DNA from: Branchiostoma floridae
Taxonomy: Eukaryota; Chordata; Leptocardii; Amphioxiformes; Branchiostomatidae
Assembly (NCBI RefSeq): GCF_000003815.2
Contig: NC_049982.1
Location: 7,053,596 to 7,117,595 of the forward strand
DNA: 64,000 nucleotides
Reading direction: 5' to 3'
The notes under the pieces were generated by a model. The model was not told where the DNA came from. It ran no database searches and worked only from the letters and a program-made list of their open reading frames with translations. Numbering within the stretch: position 1 is the stretch's first letter; the number at the start of each line of letters is the position of its first letter. This document shows, in pieces, positions 12,701 to 21,109 of the stretch. The position numbers and the translations under genes were made by a program.

Positions 12701-14851
12701 CCAGTGTTGGAACTGTTTCCCTCGGGGAAGGTCGAATTCTATGACGTGAGCGCCGATGTGGTGAAGTACCTCGCCCACTACCTGCAACACCTGAAACAAG
12801 TCGAGGCAGTCACCGAGGTGAGTCTGGGAGACGTGCGGGGCACCTCGCTCCAAGACGCCGACGATCTTGGGACAGCGCTGCAAGGTCTGAATGTCATGCA
12901 CACACTCCGAGTGTCTAGAAGTCCGCATTTCAAGATAAAGCCTATTATCGAGAAGCTTGAGAAAATGCCATCGCTCCAGCATCTGTATCTCTGTGGCATG
13001 AATCTCGGACAAGAAGGTAAGACGTTAGCTGTCGCACTGAAGCGAATGCACAGAGCAAAAAGAACACCCAGGACACTGCGCGTGGCAGACAACAACCTTT
13101 CCCAAGAGGCGTCGGAGTCGCTGCTGACGGCGATCGGAAAGCTGACTTCCCTGACAGATATAGATGTATCTGTCAATGACCTGGGAGATACTCTGGAGAC
13201 GTTGAGTGGCAGCCTTCAGCATTTGAGTGAGCTTCGAACCCTGAACCTCCGAGAGTCTGGCCTGACACAGAAAGCGTGTGTTGCGCTTGGAAGCGCGTTC
13301 AAGACGTGTCCGTTAGGTAATTTGGAAGAGTGTAACCTGGAGGGGAATCAAGTCGATGACCGTGCAAGCGTCCAGGTGCTGCTAGAAGGCTTAGGTGCCC
13401 TGATGAACCTGCGCAATCTCAACCTGAAAGGCTGTCGGATTGGGCCGGACGGCGCCGTGACGCTTTCGGGGAGTCTGCAGAAACTGGCTCACCTGAAAGT
13501 CGTGAATTTGGAAGGGAACGGGCTTGACCTTCGCGCTGCAAAGAGCCTGTTCACATCACTGCACCACTGCCCTGACCTAGAAACGGTCGACTTGAACACC
13601 AACTTTCTCGGGAGCCAGGGAGTTGGAGAGTTCGCTGCAAACTTCGAGAAGACTGGAAGTCTAACAAGTCTCAACCTGTCACACAACGTGGTGGGGGACG
13701 AGGGTCTGGAAGCGGTTTCGAGACACGCCCACCACCTGCAACACCTGCAGTACCTGGAGCTGAGTGACAATCCCGTAACGAACGACGGATTCGGGTAAGT
13801 TATAAATCATTCTTTCCTCACGCTGGTACCTCCTACTTTAGGGTAGATAATGCCACATAGTCTTCTCTTGACCTTGTGTTATCTTTGTTGGCTCAGTTTT
13901 CCGCTCTTCAAGCCATACTCTGCTCCCTTTCATAGATTAACCGGAATGTTTCTTCACAGGGCATTCTTTAAGAGTCTGCCCACGATGGCGGCCCTGAAGG
14001 AGTTGGATGTGTCCGGTCCGTACGGAGGCAAACTAGACGCGACTGACGACTGCGTGGAACACTTAGCACAAGCGTTGTCCAGGCTTCCAAGCTTAGAGGT
14101 ACGGCCCTCGACAATCAATTCAAACTCTTCTGTTTGAACTTCTTTTCTCTGTTTTATCTGAACTTTCTATCATTATATTCTATACTTTTCAGTTACAACG
14201 ATAACATTTCNNNNNNNNNNNNNNNNNNNNNNNNNNNNNNNNNNNNNNNNNNNNNNNNNNNNNNNNNNNNNNNNNNNNNNNNNNNNNNNNNNNNNNNNNN
14301 NNNNNNNNNNTTGCATCTCCGACGCGTTGCCATGACATCCGATGGGTTTGACACTTTCATGGAGGCAGCGGAGAGTCACGGCAAACTTACAAATGTGTCG
14401 TGAGTACATTATTCTGTACTATAGAAAAATTACATTTCCTAAAGAATTTTAGGAAGAACTTTTCACAGGACTGAGTCGTGTATACGAATTTGTACTCTTG
14501 TTTTGTGTCTCTTTATATCTATCTATTTTGTTCTGTAATATGGGTCAAGTGCCTGAAATAAAGCTAAAATAAATGAAATAAATGAGTGAGCTTATCGATG
14601 TGCCCTATGTGGCAGAGACTGCCATTCTCGTATAGGACTGTTTCGCCATAGCTGAAGCTGCAGGGCTGATATCAACTAGGATCTTACCATGGTCAATACT
14701 GCCATATTTACGGTATCAGTATTCATACTCCACAAAGATGTTGCTTTATCTGGTTTACTATAGACATCCTATCTTTTCCCACAGATACAGGAGGGAGAAT
14801 CTTCCGCCGCTGTCAGCCTACAGTGACTCCAAATTGTTGGTGCTCTGGTGA
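3730..14851 (+). CDS. NLR protein: HEPN_DZIP3-like, RHIM-like motif, NACHT, LRRs
   Basis: Cytosolic sensor of the NLR class. Coding exons, all phase-compatible: 3730-3930, 4659-4771, 5133-5584, 6006-6143, 10794-10963, 11450-13794, 13960-14098, an exon entering from the gap and ending at 14399, and 14785-14851 (stop TGA). An acceptor at 3715-3716 before the ATG suggests an upstream untranslated exon. Residues ~1-165 resemble the HEPN domain of DZIP3/hRUL138 (EQYDLLFPVSG, LDIAVMFLLIRYLC, LWDELSSAILRLGG). Residues ~165-255 are a Ser/Pro-rich linker, and 276-286 are a RHIM-like motif. A short exon carries the VYTNLDLLEETMEG linker. NACHT follows: P-loop GQAGVGKTT near residue 390, Walker B VLILLDGYDE near 465, then TTRPSKV. 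About ten LRRs of ~28 residues come after it. The protein has at least 1,237 residues. The 100-N gap may hide further LRR exons. Domain roles (oligomerising immune sensor) come from the NLR family; the ligand is unknown. Confidence 0.88.
4020..4142 (-). mobile_element. 3' part of a tRNA-derived SINE
   Basis: The minus strand matches the tail of the SINE copies at 16633 and 54981: a GTGGACTA...CCC block, then TGTGGCCCA, then GATGGGC(A/G)CCG. The tRNA-like head is missing. It lies in the first intron of the NLR gene. Confidence 0.65.
4275..4350 (+). repeat. Simple GTTT/GATT-type repeat
   Basis: Degenerate runs of TTGTTTGGTTGC and TTGATTGATTG form a low-complexity tract in the first NLR intron. 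Confidence 0.7.
5621..5814. mobile_element. Short TIR element (CTCCAAGCAGAT family)
   Basis: The left end AATCTCCAAGCAGATCCTAC (5621-) is matched by the inverted right end at 5792-5814 with one mismatch. The ~194-bp element has no coding capacity and lies in the third intron of the NLR gene, starting 37 bp after its donor. The same terminal motif recurs across the window. Confidence 0.75.
6065..6097 (+). other. RHIM-like amyloid motif encoded in its own exon
   Basis: Residues 276-286 of the NLR read VQIGMQTQMSI. This fits the RHIM core (I/V)Q(I/V/L)G followed four residues later by a hydrophobic residue, as in RIPK1, RIPK3, TRIF and ZBP1. The surrounding exon (6006-6143) is small, rich in Gln, Asn and Ser and low in charge, as expected for an amyloid-forming segment, and its boundaries are phase 1-1, so it could be inserted or skipped without shifting the frame. 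The function, death-type signalling through amyloid contact, is inferred from the motif only. Confidence 0.55.
7581..8476 (+). repeat. ~51-bp tandem array, left arm, made of splice-site-like units
   Basis: About 17 units of 50-51 bp. Each unit on the plus strand carries ACAGGTGAGTAACGTG, then the pyrimidine-rich TTTCCTTTGATTACAG, then ACCAGGTAAGACACC. So each has two strong 5' splice-site matches (CAG/GTGAGT and CAG/GTAAGA) and one 3' splice-site match, in the sense direction of the NLR gene. Two unit types alternate (GTAACGTGTATTTCCTTTGATTAC and GTAAGGTGTGTTTCCTTGACTAC). The long open frames across it arise only because 51 is a multiple of three. Confidence 0.9.
8477..8652. other. Assembly gap (176 N) at the centre of the foldback element
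   Basis: A run of N exactly where the two inverted arrays meet. Palindrome centres are hard to sequence and assemble, so the true loop sequence and size are unknown. Confidence 0.99.
8653..9441 (-). repeat. ~51-bp tandem array, right arm (inverted copy)
   Basis: About 15 units with the same sequence as the left array but on the minus strand, for example ACTCACCTGTACGGTGTCTT. The unit order near the outer end mirrors the left array, including the variant outermost units. Confidence 0.9.
14211..14310. other. Assembly gap (100 N) within the LRR exons
   Basis: One hundred N, the usual placeholder for a gap of unknown size. It cuts the start of the exon ending at 14399 and may hide more LRR exons. 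Confidence 0.98.
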
Positions 14852-14897
14852 CCACCACTATACTGACTTCTGGTCAAACTAGAGTTCGGCGACCTCA

Positions 14898-15962
14898 TAC
14901 CTCCATGAAAATTTAAAGCTTTCGTAAATTTCATGCAATTGACTAAGACATTAACCTAATGTATGCATGGTGTTGTTAATCATTGACTAACGTTCACATG
15001 TCACAATTATAAAATTCCCATTATTAATCATAAAGAGGTTTTGCAATTTTTACATAAATTATGCAAATAAGTTCCTCATTACCATATTTGGTATCTGCTT
15101 ATATTCCACCTATCATAATTAACATGTGTTACATGTATTGAGGTCCAGTTATTGAAAACAATGGAACTGTACAATTTCCTCATTAATTATGCAAATTCAG
15201 TCATCATTTGCATAACATGTATATCATTATGAACATCTTTGCCTAAGCTACCTGCATGCCTAAAATGCAGGCAATCGGTCGTTCCTTTCTGCAGTTATCC
15301 TCTTTGGAGTGTCTTGACAAAAACGCCCCTGCAGTTCCACAATTGAATGTTAGGGGACTGAAACTTGCCCCACTTTGTCATGACGCTAAAAGCTATCTAC
15401 CACCCAAATGTCACGACCATATCACGTACGGGACAAGAGATACATTGAAAAAACTGCTATGATAGAATATTCTCATTAATTATGCAAATGTACTCCTATT
15501 TTGCATAATTAGTATTTTATCTTGTACAACATTGTCTAAGGTACCTACATACCAAAAATCATGAAAATCCGTTATTCCCTTCTTGAGTTATCCTCGTCAG
15601 AAGTTTTTGACAAAAATGCCCCTGCTATCCCAAAACTAGACGCTAGGGGGCCCAAACTTATGTCATTTTTTCCTGAGCACAAGAGCTATCTAATACTTAA
15701 AAATCTTGACCATAGCATGTTCAGAACACCGAGATAGCAAAACCGGAAGTTGCGCTGCAGTACCAAGGTCACACACCAGGGGGCCCAAAATTGACATTGA
15801 CCTTCGTCTTCCCAACCCCTACCCACATACCAAATATCATCGTAGTCCATCAAGAGATTCTCAAGTTATGCTGACCACACTATGCGGACACACAGACACA
15901 CACACACACAGACACACACACAGACACACTCAAAACTATACCTCCATTTTTTCATGGAGGTA
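14898..15962. mobile_element. TA-flanked MITE with CCTCCATGAAAA termini
   Basis: The left end TACCTCCATGAAAA (14898) and right end TTTTCATGGAGGTA (ending 15962) are perfect inverse copies, each bounded by TA, as for Tc1/mariner-type elements. The inside has two degenerate ~290-bp repeats (each with ATTATGCAAA, TTGACAAAAA(A/C)GCCCCTGC and a GAGCTATCTA-like block) and ends in a (CA)n stretch at 15894-15930. There is no transposase. Confidence 0.72.
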
Positions 15963-16632
15963 AATATGTATCTTTATAAGCGAGACGTTTGTATCATATC
16001 ACGTCATGTCTTATAATGTCATGTACATATCAACTGTTATGTACATTGTTGCTAGTTGTAATAAACTCTCTATGTTAATGCTCGATAGAATGAAAGTACA
16101 ATTGAGCCCAATGTAAAAAGCCATGAATATCATTTAGCAATACTTTGTATCATAGCCTCTCATATTTTATATATATTATATTTCTACGTCTTCTTTCTGT
16201 ACCATCGTACAATATACTGGGCACGCGATGGTCGTTCTTTTTGTGTTTTGTGGTATTGTACGTAAACATAGTAGAGTAATATGAAATGTGATGATTTCAA
16301 CTTCTGTCTTTTAGAATAATGGGTTCAAAAATTGCAGCATTTGTAATATAATTCTAGGTGTCGACCCATGACCATGTGAAGGAATATACATTAATGTTTG
16401 TGAAATAAGAGGAAAGATTTCATAAATACGATACAATACCAAGTAGGTCATGAATCAGTTTCATCTTTTGAAAATCACTACAGAACTATTAATAGTGATC
16501 GCTTGTGACACGGCGAAATAGCCATCACATACGGGAGACAGTGCTGCAAAATTAAGCTCATATTGAGTAACACAATCACAATATATATATGAAATGCAAT
16601 GTAATGTAATATGTTGTATGCATACCTAGTTT

Positions 16633-16925
16633 GCCGGTGCAATGGCCTAGTGGGTAGAGTGTTCGCCTTGCATTCGGAAGGTCGTGAGTTCGATCCCGGC
16701 CGAGTCATACCAAAGACTATAAAAATGGTACATGCTGCTTTCTCTGCTTAGCACTCAGCATTCGGGAAAGAGTATGGAAGTTGAACACACACCACTACCA
16801 GTGGACTAGCCCCCTGCTGTAGTGATTGCGTTGTGTGTGGCCCAGGGCTAACGAAACAGAGATGGGCACCGCCCTATGCGCCAGAAATGGGCACTGCCTT
16901 GGCGCGGGAAGGGTTTAACTTTTTA
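16633..16925 (+). mobile_element. tRNA-derived SINE
   Basis: The tRNA-like head has an A box (TGGCCTAGTGGGTAGAG) and a B box (GAGTTCGATCC), followed by a unique body ACATGCTGCTTTCTCTGC...TGTGGCCCAGGGC...GATGGGCACCGCCC. The body recurs at 54981-55255 and, inverted and partial, at 4020-4142. The head cannot fold as a normal tRNA with a matching acceptor stem, so it is not annotated as a tRNA gene. Confidence 0.82.
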
Positions 16926-17007
16926 ATACCTAGTTAATTGCCAGTCTGGAACAAAAACCAAACGCCAACAGCTTCAGTTCAATTCCGACGAGAATCGGCA
17001 AAAGCCA

Positions 17008-17089
17008 TGGCAGCGGTGGGATTCGAACCCACGCCTCCGAAGAGACTGGTGCCTTAAACCAGCGCCTTAGACCGCTCGGCCACGCTACC
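17008..17089 (-). tRNA. tRNA-Leu (AAG)
   Basis: An 82-nt type II tRNA. The acceptor stem GGTAGCG pairs with CGCTGCC, followed by discriminator A. The anticodon stem CTGGT/ACCAG encloses the loop TTAAGGC, giving anticodon AAG. The variable arm is CTC-TTCG-GAG and the T loop is TTCGAAT. A TTTT terminator follows a few bases downstream on the minus strand. Confidence 0.96.
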
Positions 17090-17429
17090 TACGCGATGCC
17101 AACTTTACGACATGCAAAATATAGGCCTTAATGACTAACGTTAGTTACATTGGACATGAGTGGGAAAAGTGCCAAGGTAAACAATGATAAATCAATCACT
17201 TGATATCTTTGTCAGCTGTAAACTTGGGGTAGGCTGCTTAATTGACAGGCCATCGATGCTAATGTGTGGGATTTTCCTTACTTAGAGGCACCGTTAGTTC
17301 AATACATTGAAATACAGGCTGAAACTAACCTGCGAAGATGGCGTCGCGCTTCTCAGCACCCACCGACAAGGCACTTGTACGGAATGATCAGTCAGAGAAA
17401 TAGAAAATACATGTCCTGACCCTCAGTCA

Positions 17430-17502
17430 GATTCCGTGGTGTAGCGGTTATCACATCTGCCTAACACGCAGAAGGTCCCCGGTTCGATCCCGGGCGGAAT
17501 CA
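17430..17502 (+). tRNA. tRNA-Val (AAC)
   Basis: A 73-nt tRNA. The acceptor stem GATTCCG pairs with CGGAATC, with discriminator A. The anticodon loop CTAACAC gives AAC, and the B box is GGTTCGATCC. TTTT begins one base after the gene. It is identical to the copies at 18835 and 19487. Confidence 0.96.
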
Positions 17503-17810
17503 TTTTACTTTAAAAGGTTGTAAGTTCATCTGTTTGAAAATCTGCCCTATCATTGTAATACAACATAAACATCCTTCAGGGTCAATAAATCATACAAATA
17601 ACTCAAAAGAATAACATCTCAATAACAATAACAACTCAACGTTAAGTTACATCTGTGGTTTACAAAGACGATTAATGTTTTAACAGCATGAAACAGAAAA
17701 GTCACAAATTACCACAAAGAGAACACAAGAGAACTACCTATGCAGTAAAAACCGTGAATGACTTGCAATACTTAAGATAAAAGGACGGGTGGAGGGGGCT
17801 ACTCCCTGAT

Positions 17811-17978
17811 ACTGTAAATGCAGAAATGTTCGCGGGGGATTAATGTTCGCGGTTTTCGCGGTGACCACTTCACCGCGAACTTAAAATCACCGCGAATATT
17901 TTTCTATTATGGTATTAGATTGCAGTCTATGGTGTTACCGCGAAATTAAATCCCCGCGAACGTAAATGCATTTACAGT
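17811..17978. mobile_element. Palindromic MITE (ACTGTAAATGC...TTCGCGG family)
   Basis: The left end ACTGTAAATGC and the right end GCATTTACAGT are inverse copies. Inside are several TTCGCGGGG, TTCGCGGT and ACCGCGAA blocks in both orientations. Relatives without clean ends are seen at about 33553-33700 and 63143-63200. It lies between tRNA genes. Confidence 0.75.
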
Positions 17979-18067
17979 CAATCTTAACCCAAGTAAATAT
18001 TTAGAAATTTCACGTTTCAAAATCATCTGTTTTAAATCAAACTTTAAGGATCGGTTCACAAAAGAAA

Positions 18068-18149
18068 TGGCAGCGGTGGGATTCGAACCCACGCCATCGA
18101 AATGACTGGTGCCTTAAACCAGCGCCTTAGACCGCTCGGCCACGCTACC
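18068..18149 (-). tRNA. tRNA-Leu (AAG), second copy
   Basis: Same as the gene at 17008 except for four bases, all in the variable arm, which reads CAT-TTCG-ATG instead of CTC-TTCG-GAG, so pairing is kept. TTTT follows downstream on the minus strand. Confidence 0.96.
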
Positions 18150-18834
18150 TACATGTCGATATTAGTCTCTCAATACAATCTGCTAGGGCCTTATGCGTAT
18201 TAAGTCAAAGTCCAAGTTTCACGATCTGATTTAAAGTTTAATGCTTAATCGTCCCTGACATTCCTATGCCATGTAAGTGTAGAGAATATGATAGTGGGTA
18301 CCGGAATCGATACATAGTACTAGTAGTAGTAGTGAGAGCTATTTATAGAGCGCTTTTAATGGGATGGGTGGTTCGGCGGTATCAAAGTTCAAAACATTTG
18401 TTTTCATACGAAAACGAGTGAACTCACATACAAATCCACTGACCGCTCCCTTTCCTTTACAAACGTATTGTTGTTGTTGTCAAAAGAATCCGCGGCTGGA
18501 ATCCATGCAAACAATCGCGATGATGTCACAGTGACGCACATGGCAGGCAGAAAGCGTGTGGAAGAAAAATAAATAAATTACCAATTGATTTGTAATTTGA
18601 TCTGCTAATGTAAATAACTAGTGACCTAATCTGCTGACGTCCTGGTAGGCACCTGTCGTAGAATAACAACAAAAACAGCGAACAGTTTTTATTCATAAGA
18701 CCATGTCATATGGCCTACACGCATTGAAGAGCACGCAACAGGTGCAACGTATTGCATGTTGTCTGAAGCCGAAGGGCAAAGGTTACAGATACATCGGTCG
18801 TTATGTCAATATTTTTGCCTGACTGTAGCAAGCG

Positions 18835-18907
18835 GATTCCGTGGTGTAGCGGTTATCACATCTGCCTAACACGCAGAAGGTCCCCGGTTCGATCCCGGGC
18901 GGAATCA
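18835..18907 (+). tRNA. tRNA-Val (AAC), second copy
   Basis: 73 nt, identical to the copy at 17430, with TTTT one base after the end. The flanks beyond the gene are unrelated, so only the gene body is conserved. Confidence 0.96.
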
Positions 18908-19486
18908 TTTTGTTTTATAGTATGACATGCAATGTTTACATTCGCCAATGAGATTAACGTTATATTTCCGTGAGTGTGTTCCTGTGAACATCATAACTCG
19001 AGAACTAGTGAACGGATCTTAATGATTTTCTGTAGGTAGGATTGTAGGCAAATGTGAGGGAGGGAGGGACATTTTTGCAAAACGAATACTTTATTAAATC
19101 TTGATCCCTTAGCGGATTTCCAAGGTCCTGCAACAAAAATTCGGCTTTTGATATCTCTGTTCTAGACCGGCTAAGGTCACGATCTTTGGGTGGCAGATAT
19201 TCTTGTACAAGGAAAAAAGCAGTTTTCTTTGAAAGTGCAGAGACGTTTTTAGTTGCTGATTTTGAAACAGAATAATTCAAGAAGGGAAGAATAATTTTTT
19301 TTCAGGTTTATATTTTTGACGTGTATTTACCTTTGACCACGATCTGACCAAGCAAAATCGACAAACTACCTTCGCCATTTGTATATGTGTCCGATCTACG
19401 TACATTTTAGATAAAAGTACAGATGTATGACGGTTATCCCGCATTCACTTTCAATTCATTTTTCATTTTCTTAGCAGCCCGCACCC

Positions 19487-19559
19487 GATTCCGTGGTGTA
19501 GCGGTTATCACATCTGCCTAACACGCAGAAGGTCCCCGGTTCGATCCCGGGCGGAATCA
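19487..19559 (+). tRNA. tRNA-Val (AAC), third copy
   Basis: 73 nt, identical to the other two Val copies, with TTTT one base after the end. Confidence 0.96.
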
Positions 19560-19649
19560 TTTTGCAATTCAAACCTCTCCTATATGTTAACGGTGACCTA
19601 TGTAGTCTCCAGGCAGAGGTTCAGTCAGTCGGTTGTTGAAGCCAAACCT

Positions 19650-20545
19650 TGTTGCCCAAAGTCAAACCTAATTAATTACCCTTTTTACTGAAATTCAAAC
19701 CGAATTAACCTTGTTACCTAAATTCCAACCGAATTAACGTTATTACTGATATTCAAACCTAATGCACACCTTCTTACCGAAATTACTTAACATTGTTAAC
19801 CAAATCCACCCCTAATTCCTTAATTCTGTTACCAAATTGAACATTATGTAACCTTGTTCCTAATCCCTTAACCTTGCTACCGCAATTCATGCCTATTTTC
19901 CTTACATTTTTATCCAAATCCAAGCATGATTCCGTACCTATGTTACCCAAATTCAAACCTACTTAACCTTAATTCTAACCCCAATCCAAACCTACTTACT
20001 CATTCTTACTAAAATCTAAACCTGCTTGACATTGTTATCCAAATTCAAAGCTAATTACTCAACCTTATTAGTCAAATTTAACCTAATTCCTTACTTTTGT
20101 TACCCAAATTCAAACCTATTTAACCTTACTACCCCAATTCAAACCTAATTCCTTAGCCTTGTTTCCCATATTCAAACCTACTTAACCAATCCAAACTAAA
20201 ATCTAAACCTACTTGGCATTGTTACCAAAATCAAAACCTAATCACTTAACTTTGTTACTCAAATTTAAACCTAATTTCTTACTTTTGTTCCCCCAACTCA
20301 AACTTACTTAAACTTCTTACTCGAATTCAAACCTAATTCTTTAACCTTCTTACCCATATTCAAACCTACTTTACCTTCTTGTTCCAACCCAAGCTAAAAT
20401 CTAAACCTACTTGACATTGTTACTCAAATTTAAACCTAATTTATTTTGCTTTTGTTACCCAAATCCAAACCTAATTCCGTAACCTTTTTACCCATATTCA
20501 AACCTACATAGCCGTGTTACCCTAATACAAAATAACCTAATTCCG
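19650..20545 (+). repeat. Degenerate G-poor minisatellite
   Basis: About 900 bp of loosely repeated ~30-bp units resembling TTGTTACCCAAATTCAAACC followed by TAATTCCTTAACC. The plus strand has very little G, so the array is strand-asymmetric. Periodicity is irregular; some higher-order copies (ACCCATATTCAAACCTAC) recur every ~150-200 bp. Confidence 0.8.
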
Positions 20546-20622
20546 GATTCAAATCAAAACGCATCTCACATGATACTTGCTACCTACTATCATTTCCCCA
20601 TTTTTTAGCACCACCTATTCTC

Positions 20623-20625
<3 letters not shown>

Positions 20626-20708
<83 letters not shown>
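20626..20708. repeat. (TA)n microsatellite
   Basis: An uninterrupted run of TA of about 41 units, directly after the G-poor minisatellite. Confidence 0.98.
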
Positions 20709-20710
<2 letters not shown>

Positions 20711-21109
20711 GTTTTTTTCACAATTCAATGCAACTCTGGTACAATTACAAGCAAAAAATCCGTACATGCTGAGCGGTTTCTGGTCTCCATTGTATAAATC
20801 GCTTAAAATTTGTTCACATTAAAATTAAGCATCCTGACCGCTTCACGACGAGATGACGATGAAGACAATTATATAGCCATATGTATTACTACCGTATATG
20901 AAATTTATCTATGGATATAAATTATTTTCATTAGTGACGTATACATTAAGGGAAACTCATGTAAGACATATTTAGGACTTCATTATGTGAAGTAACTATC
21001 ACTTGAAGATCAGCCCATTATCGCTAGGGGCATTGTATAATTACTAGTACTAAGAAAATACCGGCATAGACTGAAGACTTTCATATTTTGGACACATTCT
21101 GTTTCGACA

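Noticed and set aside
12001-13222. Minus-strand frames of 90-146 codons
   Set aside because: Shadows of the NACHT-LRR exon, which is clearly coding on the plus strand.
16633-16708. Possible tRNA gene
   Set aside because: A and B boxes are present, but acceptor pairing fails and the same sequence continues into a dispersed SINE body seen again at 54981.
17008-17089. Reading the tRNA-Leu anticodon as TAA
   Set aside because: With the CTGGT/ACCAG stem the seven-base loop is TTAAGGC, so positions 34-36 are AAG.
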